Assembly: GCA_964651495.1 (NCBI GenBank) | Contig: CAZYWP010000079.1 | Location: 1-14,850, forward strand | Length of the DNA: 14,850 nucleotides | Source of the DNA: CAZNVB01 sp964651495 | GTDB taxonomy: Bacteria; Acidobacteriota; Aminicenantia; Aminicenantales; UBA8522 | Reading direction: 5' to 3' | Shown here: positions 1-7,086 of the stretch, piece after piece | How positions within the stretch are numbered: position 1 is the stretch's first letter | How the letters are laid out: each line of letters opens with the position of its first letter | Program-made: the position numbers and the translations under genes | The notes under the pieces: generated by a model | Seen by the model: only the letters and a program-made list of their open reading frames with translations | Told to the model about the DNA's origin: nothing | The model's database searches: none

Positions 1-1173
1 GCGGCGGCCGAACTCCTCCCCTTTCTTGAGGTCCTCCGCGCCGGGGCGGCCGATAAATTCCAGGCTCTCGCGCAGGTCCCACTTGGCCGGCTCGATGATT
101 TTCTTGAGTTCTCTCAGCGCCCCACCGCTCCAGCCGTAGCTACCGAAGTAGGCGGCCTTCCGGTTCAGGATCCTCTTGTGGAAGGCCATGTTCAGGACCT
201 CCGCCACGGGCGGGAAAAGGCGCACCTCGTAGGTGGGCGCGCCGATCACGACTCCAGATTTCGACCAGAGGGAAGGAAGAATATAGCTCGCGTGCGTCCG
301 GGCCGCGTCGAAAATCTCGAGGGCCACCCCGGCCCGGGATATGCCCTGGGCGACGGCGTTCATCATCCTCTCGGTGTGCCCGTACATCGAACCGTAGACG
401 AGGGTGATTCCCGGCTCGGCCTTCCCCGAAGCGTATTCGGCCCATTTTTTGTAGTCCTGGATGATCCGCTGCGGCTCCCGGCGCCAGATGAGGCCGTGCG
501 AGGGCGCGACGATATCGACCGGGACGCCGGCGAGCTTGGCGATGGCCTCCAGCACCCGCCCGCTGTAGTTGGCGACGATGTTGGCGTAGTAGCGGAGGGC
601 CTCCTTCTCATAGAAGTCAAGCTCCCTGCATTCATCGTCGAAGATGCCGCCCTTCAGGGCGCCGTATCCGCCGAAGGCATCGCAGGAGAACAGGATCCGG
701 TGCGTAGTCTCGTAGGTCATGATGGTTTCGGGCCAGTGAACGAAGGGGGTGGAGAAGAACTTCAGAGTTCTCTTTCCCAGGGAGAGGGTGTCGCCGTCGC
801 CGACCACCCGGACGCGGTCCGTCACGGAGAAGAAACCGGCCAGCATGTCCTTCGTCTTGGCCGACCCCAGGATCTCCGCCTGGGGCGCGATCTTCCGCAG
901 CAGCCGCAGCAGGCCCGTGTGGTCGGGTTCCATGTGATTGATGACGACGTAGTCGATCTTGGCGATGTCGGTGATCTCTTCGACCTGGGCGAAATACTCG
1001 TCCGCCTTGATCGACTTGGCCAGGTCGATGACGGCCCGCTTCTCATCCATAACCAGGTAGGAGTTATAAGAGACCCCCTCCTGGACGATCGGCCAGAGGC
1101 CCTCGAAAAGGTCCGTGGTCCGGTCGTTCACCCCGATCCAGAAGACATCCGGTTTGATCTCGCGTGCGGGCAT
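1..1173 (-). CDS. fprA: FprA-type flavodiiron protein (A-type flavoprotein), C-terminus cut by window edge
   Basis: Flavodiiron proteins are cytoplasmic reductases of O2 and/or NO that protect anaerobes; electrons pass from FMN to a di-iron site. The 391 codons present are open to base 1, and the family is usually about 400 residues, so only a few residues are missing. The N-terminal metallo-beta-lactamase-like domain (about 1-245) has the full iron ligand set: H80-x-E82-x-D84-H85 (HMEPDHTG), H146, D165 and H226. The flavodoxin domain (about 255-391) has the FMN phosphate loop YGSMYGHTERM (260-270), then GAPTYEVRLFPP and FGSYGWSGG. The ATG at 1173 has a strong GGAGGT site (1181-1186). It is transcribed divergently from the flippase/envC operon. 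Whether it prefers O2 or NO, and which partner donates electrons, cannot be read from the sequence. Confidence 0.95.
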   Translation of the reverse strand, partial: MPAREIKPDVFWIGVNDRTTDLFEGLWPIVQEGVSYNSYLVMDEKRAVIDLAKSIKADEYFAQVEEITDIAKIDYVVINHMEPDHTGLLRLLRKIAPQAEILGSAKTKDMLAGFFSVTDRVRVVGDGDTLSLGKRTLKFFSTPFVHWPETIMTYETTHRILFSCDAFGGYGALKGGIFDDECRELDFYEKEALRYYANIVANYSGRVLEAIAKLAGVPVDIVAPSHGLIWRREPQRIIQDYKKWAEYASGKAEPGITLVYGSMYGHTERMMNAVAQGISRAGVALEIFDAARTHASYILPSLWSKSGVVIGAPTYEVRLFPPVAEVLNMAFHKRILNRKAAYFGSYGWSGGALRELKKIIEPAKWDLRESLEFIGRPGAEDLKKGEEFGRR

Positions 1174-1307
1174 CCTCGTCACCTCCCGAGTTTATTAAAT
1201 CTATCGTATCTATAAAAATAATGCGTTTGCATCAGCTTTCTACTATATCGGATTTTCCCGGGTTTGGCGAGGCCGCATCTTTCAATAGCGGGCCGGTTTA
1301 TGGCAAA
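1174..1307. other. AT-rich divergent intergenic region
   Basis: This 134-bp gap separates the divergent flavodiiron and flippase genes and must hold both promoters. It is clearly more AT-rich than its surroundings, especially 1190-1250, with several TATA-like strings (TATAAA at 1211-1216 on plus; TATAGT and TACGAT on minus). I could not pair any of them convincingly with a -35 box. Apart from the GGAGGT at 1181-1186 serving the minus-strand gene, no site can be assigned. Confidence 0.5.
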
Positions 1308-2267
1308 ATGGCGCTGACGAAAATGGCCAAACCGAAGAGGATCCTGGCGCTGGCCCTCAAGCTCGCCTTCAGCCTGTCCATCCTCATTATCATCCTGACC
1401 ACCCAGACCTCGTTCCAAGATATCGGCGCCGTGCTCAGGGAGGTCAATCCCTACTGGCTCATCCTGGCCTTTTCCCTCCACGCCTTCGGCCTCTATGCCA
1501 GCGCCTACCGCTGGCAGATCCTGGCCCGAGCCCAGGGAGACGAAATCCCCCTCGCCTTTCTGGCCAAGTCCTACCTCGTCGGCCAGTTCTTCAACAATTT
1601 TCTCCCCACCCGCTTCGGCGGGGACATCGTCCGCATCTGGGACGGCTCGCGCTACTCCAAATCGCTGGTCAAGTCGTCGGCCATCGTCATGGTCGAGCGG
1701 TTCACCGGGATCATCGTCCTTTTCCTTTTTGCCGTGGTCGCCGCGCTGTTCCGGCTCGACATGGCCCGCCGGGTCCCGGTCGTCTGGGCCGCCCTGCTCC
1801 TCGGGCTCCTCGGCCTCGGCCTGATCGCCGCGTTTCTTCTGCCGCCTGGGGGAAGATTGATAGCCGCCGTCCCCGGGCGGGGAATCGTCGAGCGGCTCAA
1901 GACAAAAATTCTCTTCTTCCGGGAGACCATTCTTCATTACCGGACCCAGCAAGGGCCTTTTCTCCGGGCCACTTTCTGGGCATTGCTCCTCCAGCTCAAC
2001 GTCATCCTCCATTATTTCCTGATCGGTCAGGCCCTCCATCTCCGCATCAGCATCCTCGATTACTTCATCTTCATCCCCATCGTCCTGCTCATCCAGATCA
2101 TCCCGATCACGATCAACGGCCTGGGCCTGCGGGAGGGGTCTTACATCGAAATCTTCAAATTCTACACCATCCCTCCCCAGACGGCCGTTTCTTTTTCCTT
2201 CATCGAAGTGGCCTTCAGCCTCATCCTCGGGATCATCGGCGGGATCATCTATGTTTCGCGAAAATGA
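1308..2267 (+). CDS. Flippase-like integral membrane protein (lysylphosphatidylglycerol synthase TM region / YbhN family)
   Basis: This 319-residue polytopic membrane protein resembles the transmembrane half of lysylphosphatidylglycerol synthase (UPF0104/YbhN/AglD-like). These proteins are thought to bind or flip lipid-linked substrates across the cytoplasmic membrane; the substrate here is unknown. Hydrophobic segments lie near residues 14-31, 48-66, 125-150, 157-178, 222-242, 249-270 and 295-316. The two family signatures are present: the loop SYLVGQFFNNFLPTRFGGD (88-106) and PITINGLGLREG (266-277). The ATG at 1308 is chosen because the protein then begins with a basic N-terminus followed by TM1; upstream in-frame codons add non-family sequence. 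No good ribosome site precedes either this ATG or the one at 1323, so the exact start is uncertain. It is the first gene of the operon, and its 3' end overlaps envC by 17 bp. Confidence 0.88.
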   Translation: MALTKMAKPKRILALALKLAFSLSILIIILTTQTSFQDIGAVLREVNPYWLILAFSLHAFGLYASAYRWQILARAQGDEIPLAFLAKSYLVGQFFNNFLPTRFGGDIVRIWDGSRYSKSLVKSSAIVMVERFTGIIVLFLFAVVAALFRLDMARRVPVVWAALLLGLLGLGLIAAFLLPPGGRLIAAVPGRGIVERLKTKILFFRETILHYRTQQGPFLRATFWALLLQLNVILHYFLIGQALHLRISILDYFIFIPIVLLIQIIPITINGLGLREGSYIEIFKFYTIPPQTAVSFSFIEVAFSLILGIIGGIIYVSRK

Positions 2268-3483
2268 GAGAACGGCCTCCGGGCGCTTCCTGACCAGACG
2301 GCCTCCGGGCCGGCGGACAGGGGCCCTCCCGCTGGCCGCCCCCCTTCTTCTCATTCTTCTCGTTCTTCCCCTGGTCCGGGCGCAGGAGCCCGCCTCCCCC
2401 CAGCAGGAGCTCTCTGAATTCGAGAAGCGCCTGGCCAAAATCAACCAGGAAATCTTGGCCCTCCGGGATAAAATCAAAGAGACCGAGAAAAATGAGTCCT
2501 CGTTGCTGGCTCAACTGGACAGGATCGCCTTCAATAAAGCAGTCATCAGGAAAGAACTGTCCGTTTACAGCCTCCAACTGGAGAAGACTTCGGGCGACCT
2601 CACTTCCATCCGGGCCGGCATCCTCGACCTGCGGGAGAAAGTCCGGCGCGAACAAAAGTCGATCGAAAAAACGCTGATCACTCTTTATAAATACGGAAAA
2701 TTCGATTTTCTCCGCCTCGTCCTCGAGGCCGAGAACACGGGCGCCATTTTCGCCGAGAGCAAGCATCTCGGGCTTCTGGCCGGCTACCAGCAGGGCGTCA
2801 TCGCCTCCTACCAGAACACCCTGGCCGAGCTCCGGACGGCCGAGGCCGCCCAGGAGGAGAAGAAAGCCGAGTATGCCCGGTTAATCCAGGAATCGGACGG
2901 GAAAAAGCGGGAGCTGGAGGCTCAGGAAGCGCAAAACCGCGCCCTGCTCCAGCAGATCCAGAAAAACAAAAAGACCTACGAGCAGGCCCTGGCAGAGCAG
3001 AACGAACGGGCCCGGCACCTCGAAGCCCTGATGAAAAAGCTGGCCAGCCAGGAAATCGTCCTCCCCTTCCGGTTTGTCCCGTTCTACGAGAAAAAGGGCA
3101 AGCTCGCCTGGCCGATTTCCGGAAAAGTCATCACCCGCTTCGGCCCCGAGCGCTACCTGAATACCACCACCATGAACAACGGCATCGAAATCGCCCCCTT
3201 GAAGGACGCCCGGACCGTCCAGGCTATCCATCCGGGAAAGGTCATCTTCGCCGACCACTTTCAGGGCTACGGCAACCTGTTGATCATCGATCACGGCCTG
3301 AACTACTACACGCTCTACGGCCATTGCGCCGAATTCCTGGTCGACAAGGGCGATCTCGTCAGGGGCGAGCAGCCGATCGCCATCGCCGGCGATACGGGGT
3401 CCCTCAAGGGGACATCGCTCTATCTCGAGATCCGCTTCAAGGCCCGGCCTCTCGATCCCTTGCAATGGCTCAAACGAAGATGA
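2251..3483 (+). CDS. envC: EnvC-like periplasmic coiled-coil protein with degenerate LytM (M23) domain
   Basis: EnvC-type proteins sit in the periplasm at the division site and switch on cell-wall amidases through a LytM domain that is itself inactive. The 410 residues show a basic N-terminus with a hydrophobic export segment (about 27-44, ending VRAQ), a long charged coiled coil (about 49-265) and a LytM/M23 domain (about 283-405). The zinc-site residues are replaced: the usual HxGID reads NNGIE (H to N309, D to E313) and the usual HLH reads SLY (S389, Y391). Only the His of LYGH (358) remains. An amidase-activator role therefore fits better than endopeptidase activity. The start overlaps the flippase gene, and the S41 gene begins 4 bp after the stop. 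A downstream Met cannot be excluded, but the chosen start keeps the whole signal segment. Confidence 0.9.
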   Translation: MFRENERTASGRFLTRRPPGRRTGALPLAAPLLLILLVLPLVRAQEPASPQQELSEFEKRLAKINQEILALRDKIKETEKNESSLLAQLDRIAFNKAVIRKELSVYSLQLEKTSGDLTSIRAGILDLREKVRREQKSIEKTLITLYKYGKFDFLRLVLEAENTGAIFAESKHLGLLAGYQQGVIASYQNTLAELRTAEAAQEEKKAEYARLIQESDGKKRELEAQEAQNRALLQQIQKNKKTYEQALAEQNERARHLEALMKKLASQEIVLPFRFVPFYEKKGKLAWPISGKVITRFGPERYLNTTTMNNGIEIAPLKDARTVQAIHPGKVIFADHFQGYGNLLIIDHGLNYYTLYGHCAEFLVDKGDLVRGEQPIAIAGDTGSLKGTSLYLEIRFKARPLDPLQWLKRR

Positions 3484-3487
3484 TAGA

Positions 3488-4654
3488 ATGATGAACTCAA
3501 AAAAAAGAGAGCCGCCGGTGCGAAGAACACGACTGATCATCATAGCCGTATTTCTTTTCAGCACCATCTTTCTTCTCTTCCAACGGGCCTCGGTCCGCAG
3601 CGTCGCCGCCCCTTCGACTCCGCCGAAAAACCTCTATCTCCTGGAGGCGGTGATCCGCCTGATCCGCAACGACTATCTGGAGGAGAAGGACCCGCTCCGG
3701 ACCATAGACGGCTCGTTCAAAGGGTTGGTGAACTCCCTGGACAGCTATTCAGGGTATCTCGACGCCGAGAGCACGTCCCGCTATTTGAGCCAGCGGGATT
3801 CTCCTCTCCTCGAGCCCGGCATCCTCTTCTTCAAGAGATACCTTGAATTTCCCCGAGTGATCGGGCTGGTCGAGGGGTCCCCGGCCGCAAAAAGCGACAT
3901 TCGCCCGGGAGACCTGATCACGGAAATCAACAAAAAACCCACTCCGGCGATGAGCTATCCCGAGGTGGCCGTCCTCCTCAACGACCGGGAAGCGGCGCCG
4001 CTCGACCTCAAAATCCTACGCGATGATAAAACCTTGGATCTCAAGGTGGAGAGGGCTCTGCTTTCGGCCGAGCCCTGGGCTTTTGCGGCCCAGGAGGGAA
4101 CGGCGGGCATCCTCAAGATCGCCCGGCTCGAGGCTCCCTGTGTCGACGGGATCAAGGCCAAACTGCTGCCCCGTCTTCTGAAATCGGGGCGTCCCCTGGT
4201 CATCGATTTGCGGAATTGCGACCGGGGGAGCTACGAGGAGGCCGGCCGCCTGATCAACCTCTTCCTGAAGGCCGAGACGGTCGGCTACTTTGAAAAAAAG
4301 GGAGGGGCAAAAGAGAATCTTTCCTCGCCCGAAGAGCCGGTCCTGGCTAAAATCCCGCTGGCGATCTGGGTCAGCCAGGCCACCCTGGGCCCGGCCGAGG
4401 CGGCGGCCGCAGTCCTGCAGGATTTCAGCCGGGCTAAGATCGTCGGCCTTCCCACTCTCGGCCAGGCCGCCAAGCAGGAGTTCTTCCCCCTCCAAGACGG
4501 GACATCCGTGCTCCTGACCTCTGGAGTCTTCTGTCTCAATTCGGGCACTCAGTTGTGGGGACGCGGCGCAGAGCCGGATGTCAAAATAGAGCCGTCCAGC
4601 CAGGATTTCGCTTCTTATCTCAAGAAAACTCAGGGCCTTTTCTCGCTCTCTTGA
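3488..4654 (+). CDS. S41/C-terminal-processing-peptidase homologue with PDZ domain, catalytic dyad apparently lost
   Basis: CtpA-type S41 proteases cut periplasmic proteins using a Ser/Lys dyad. This 388-residue protein has one N-terminal membrane anchor (about 15-32), a helical segment (45-100), a PDZ domain (about 110-187, with GLVEGSPAAKSDIRPGDLI) and an S41 core (about 200-367). The core is recognisable by LVIDLRN (237-243), AVLQDFSRAKIVG (308-320) and GRGAEPDVKI (358-367). Aligned with GSASASE and TFGKG of active enzymes, the nucleophile is Gly301 (motif LGPAE) and the general-base Lys is Gln326 (motif TLGQA). The 25-residue spacing of the dyad is conserved, but both residues are changed. 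It is probably a pseudoprotease. It lies between envC and the divergent deacetylase with gaps of 4 and 3 bp, which suggests translational coupling and one division-related complex. Confidence 0.9.
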   Translation: MMNSKKREPPVRRTRLIIIAVFLFSTIFLLFQRASVRSVAAPSTPPKNLYLLEAVIRLIRNDYLEEKDPLRTIDGSFKGLVNSLDSYSGYLDAESTSRYLSQRDSPLLEPGILFFKRYLEFPRVIGLVEGSPAAKSDIRPGDLITEINKKPTPAMSYPEVAVLLNDREAAPLDLKILRDDKTLDLKVERALLSAEPWAFAAQEGTAGILKIARLEAPCVDGIKAKLLPRLLKSGRPLVIDLRNCDRGSYEEAGRLINLFLKAETVGYFEKKGGAKENLSSPEEPVLAKIPLAIWVSQATLGPAEAAAAVLQDFSRAKIVGLPTLGQAAKQEFFPLQDGTSVLLTSGVFCLNSGTQLWGRGAEPDVKIEPSSQDFASYLKKTQGLFSLS

Positions 4655-4657
4655 TCG

Positions 4658-5830
4658 ATGAAACCGGATCAAAGTCCCCCGGCAAAAAGGGAAATGCGGT
4701 ACTCTTCCCGTCTCTATCTCTCGTTCATCCTCCTGGCTCTGGCGGCCAGCCTCGGTCTGGACTTCCTCTCGGCCCGGAAAGGCGAGAAGGCGTACGTTTT
4801 TTCTTTCCTGGCCCCTGAAGCAGTGGCCTACCGGGCTCCCTCCGCCTGGACTCAGGCCGTCCTGCGGCGGCTCGAGGAATCCGGCGTTCCAGCCGGGGAG
4901 GTCCAGCGGCTCAAGGATGAAGCCGGGGCGCTGTGTCTTGCCGTCGGCCTGACCCAGGACGCCTACGATAAGATCCGGCCGGAGATCGAAGCCGAGCTCC
5001 GGCCGACCGGGGTCTCCATCCTTATAGAAGAAAAGGAAGAAGAGGATAGGATCATCCACTCCTGGCTGCTTCAAGGAACGGAAAAAGAGAGGCTCTCGAT
5101 CATCTTCTCCTGCCCCCGCCCGCAGCCGGAGGAAAGTGAAGAAGCTCCGCCCCCCCCGCCCGGGGATACCGTCGCCATCATCATCGACGACATGGGCAAC
5201 AGCCTCGACGTCCTCCAGGAGATCATCGACCTGAACACGCCGCTGACGATTTCCGTGCTCCCGTTCAGTCCCTACGCCGAAGAGACGGCCCGCATCGCCC
5301 ACGAAAACGGCCTGGAGGTGATGCTCCACCTGCCCGGCGAGTCCCTGAACAATCAAGAAGACTACGCCGGCACGGCGGGGATGATCCGGACCGGGATGAA
5401 GGAAAACGAGATCAGGGCTCAGGTGGAAGAGTCGTTGGGAATGGTCCCTTATGTCAGGGGCGTGAACAATCACATGGGCTCGAAAATCACCCAGGAGGAA
5501 GCGGTCATGCGCCCCATCCTGGATGTGCTGAAGGAACGAAACCTCTTTTTCATCGACAGCCGGACGAGCGGCCAGTCCATCGCCTACGACCTCGCCCGGC
5601 AGATGGGAATGCGCGCTTCCTATCGAAACATTTTTCTGGATTCGACCGTCGGGGTGGATTTTTCCAGAAAAAAAATGACCGACCTCTTCCGCCTGTCCCA
5701 AAAAACTGGAAGTGCGATCGCCATCGCCCACCCCTTCCCGGAGACTCTCCAGGCCCTGAAAGAAAACATCCATCTCCTGAAAGAATACAATATCAGGCCG
5801 GTCTTCGCTTCCCGGATCATCCCGGACTGA
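4658..5830 (+). CDS. Divergent polysaccharide deacetylase family protein (YibQ-like)
   Basis: This 390-residue protein has a short cytoplasmic N-terminus, one TM or signal anchor (about 19-36), a variable periplasmic linker ending in a proline run (163-168), and a family-typical catalytic-fold domain from about 171 to the end. Diagnostic motifs in order are IIIDDMG (174-180), TISVLPFSPYA (197-207), VMLHLPGES (221-229), GVNNHMGSKIT (268-278), FFIDSRTSGQS (297-307) and AIAHPFPETLQAL (355-367). The family shares the NodB fold but has no proven deacetylase activity that I know of. Its genes habitually neighbour envC, as here and in Escherichia coli, so a role in septal peptidoglycan remodelling is inferred. 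It is the last gene of the operon, starting 3 bp after the S41 stop codon. Confidence 0.93.
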   Translation: MKPDQSPPAKREMRYSSRLYLSFILLALAASLGLDFLSARKGEKAYVFSFLAPEAVAYRAPSAWTQAVLRRLEESGVPAGEVQRLKDEAGALCLAVGLTQDAYDKIRPEIEAELRPTGVSILIEEKEEEDRIIHSWLLQGTEKERLSIIFSCPRPQPEESEEAPPPPPGDTVAIIIDDMGNSLDVLQEIIDLNTPLTISVLPFSPYAEETARIAHENGLEVMLHLPGESLNNQEDYAGTAGMIRTGMKENEIRAQVEESLGMVPYVRGVNNHMGSKITQEEAVMRPILDVLKERNLFFIDSRTSGQSIAYDLARQMGMRASYRNIFLDSTVGVDFSRKKMTDLFRLSQKTGSAIAIAHPFPETLQALKENIHLLKEYNIRPVFASRIIPD

Positions 5831-5909
5831 GCGGTTGGCCCGCCTTTCCACCGGAATAAACGCCGTCCTATCCGGTATACAGAGATGTGAGAAACCGCCC
5901 GGGCAGGGT

Positions 5910-5938
5910 TTGCATAATTTCGATTCATCCGCTATATT
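5910..5938 (+). promoter_or_regulatory. Sigma70-type promoter for lipoprotein-arginine decarboxylase pair
   Basis: TTGCAT (5910-5915), a 17-base spacer and TATATT (5933-5938) form a near-consensus promoter. It lies in a 131-bp gap that is more AT-rich than its flanks. Transcription would begin near 5945, just before the GGAGG at 5951-5955 that serves the ATG at 5962. It implies that the lipoprotein gene starts a new transcription unit rather than continuing the envC operon, although I see no clear terminator after 5830. Confidence 0.7.
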
Positions 5939-5961
5939 AGCTTCGAAATAGGAGGAAAAAG

Positions 5962-6501
5962 ATGCGTAAACCGGGATTGCCTGTCATACTGGCGGCGGCC
6001 GTCCTGATGATCTCCTTTTGCGCCTCCTGCGTGCAATCCATGTCTCCCGAGAAGCTCAAAGCCTCCCTCGAGATCGTCGAAGTGACCTCCAAATGGGTGT
6101 CGAAAACCTACCAGCCCTGGCCGCCCAAGCTGATCCTCGTCCCGACCATCTCTTTCCGGGTCAAGAATATCGGGGACAAACCGATGAACTACCTCAATTT
6201 CAACGGTATCTTCAAGTTCCAGGGCGAGATAGAAAACATGGGCGATAATTTCCTGGCCGCCATCCGCAAAGACCCCGTCAGGCCCGGCGAAACAAGCCCG
6301 GTGATCACTTTGAAGAGCAATTTCGGCGTGGACGGCACAAGCCTGGCCTCGTTCAAGGACAACCCGCAGTGGAGGCCCTGGATCTGCAGGCTTTTCGTCC
6401 AGTCCAAAGGCTCCCCTCACGTCCTGCTGGGGGAATACAACATCTCCCGGGAGATCGATTTCAAGGAGCCGGAGCCGGTCGGAGTGGAAAAGAAAGAGTA
6501 G
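5962..6501 (+). CDS. Small exported lipoprotein-like protein, function unknown
   Basis: This 179-residue protein has an N-terminal signal (MRKPG then hydrophobic 7-19) ending in CASC, so Cys23 is the likely lipidated residue. The lipobox is imperfect because -3 is Cys rather than Leu. The mature part is soluble and beta-rich in character, with an immunoglobulin-like run (ISFRVKNIGDKPMNYLNF, about 64-81) of the kind seen in proteins that treat comparisons or covariation of extracytoplasmic beta sandwiches. I do not recognise a named family. Strong GGAGG site at 5951-5955 and the promoter above. The arginine decarboxylase gene follows 30 bp later and is probably co-transcribed, but nothing in the sequence ties the two functions together. 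Confidence 0.82.
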   Translation: MRKPGLPVILAAAVLMISFCASCVQSMSPEKLKASLEIVEVTSKWVSKTYQPWPPKLILVPTISFRVKNIGDKPMNYLNFNGIFKFQGEIENMGDNFLAAIRKDPVRPGETSPVITLKSNFGVDGTSLASFKDNPQWRPWICRLFVQSKGSPHVLLGEYNISREIDFKEPEPVGVEKKE

Positions 6502-6531
6502 AACATAAACCCATAAAGGGAAAGGAAGCCG

Positions 6532-7083
6532 ATGAGCGCGATCATTCCCTCCCGCCTCTTCCTGACCAAGGGAAGAGGCCAGCACAAGGAAAAGCTGGCC
6601 AGCTTGGAGCAGGCCCTCCGGGACGCGGGAATCGCTCCCTATAATCTCGTCAAGGTGTCGAGCATTTTCCCCCCGCACTGCAAGCTCGTTTCCAGGGAAG
6701 AGGGCCTGAAGGACCTCCAGCCCGGCCAGATCCTTTTTCTGGTGATGAGCGAGAATTCGACCAACGAGGCGCACCGGCTGATCTCCGCTTCAGTCGGCCT
6801 GGCCATCCCCAACGACCCCGTCCATTACGGCTATCTCTCCGAGCACCACAGCTTCGGCCAGAACGAGAAGGAGGCCGGGCTCTACGCCGAGCAGCTGGCC
6901 ACCGAGATGCTGGCCACGACCCTGGGGCAGAATCCCGACATCAGCCGAATCTGGAACGAGGAGAGAAAAGTCTATCAGATCTCCGAGGACCTCTTCGTCA
7001 AGACGCGCAGCATCACCCAGACGACCAAGGGGGAAAAAGGGCTCTGGACGACCGCCCTGGCCGCCGCCGTGTTCATCCGCTGA
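6532..7083 (+). CDS. pdaD: Pyruvoyl-dependent arginine decarboxylase (PvlArgDC)
   Basis: The enzyme decarboxylates arginine to agmatine (EC 4.1.1.19), feeding polyamine synthesis or acid resistance. Family knowledge: the proenzyme cleaves itself at a Ser-Ser bond and the second Ser becomes the pyruvoyl cofactor. Here the site is Ser43-Ser44 in KVSSIFPPHC (41-50). Further family features are the central segment LVMSENSTNEAHRLISASVG, the HYGYLSEHH stretch, and the C-terminal GLWTTALAAAVFIR (170-183). The 183-residue length is within the usual 150-190. The start ATG has an AAGGAAG-type ribosome site just upstream (about 6520-6527). Its stop lies 3 bp from the stop of the convergent SurA-like gene, with no obvious bidirectional terminator between them. 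Specificity for arginine is inferred from the family, not proven. Confidence 0.95.
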   Translation: MSAIIPSRLFLTKGRGQHKEKLASLEQALRDAGIAPYNLVKVSSIFPPHCKLVSREEGLKDLQPGQILFLVMSENSTNEAHRLISASVGLAIPNDPVHYGYLSEHHSFGQNEKEAGLYAEQLATEMLATTLGQNPDISRIWNEERKVYQISEDLFVKTRSITQTTKGEKGLWTTALAAAVFIR

Positions 7084-7086
7084 CGG

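Noticed and set aside
178..1215. Long plus-strand open frame of 345 codons
   Set aside because: It is the antisense shadow of the flavodiiron gene, which has complete motifs on the minus strand.
1179..2477. Long minus-strand open frame of 432 codons
   Set aside because: Highly acidic/Gly-rich shadow of the flippase and envC genes; no domain character.
4016..5851. Minus-strand open frame of 611 codons
   Set aside because: Antisense to the S41 and divergent deacetylase genes, both well supported; composition typical of GC-rich shadow frames.
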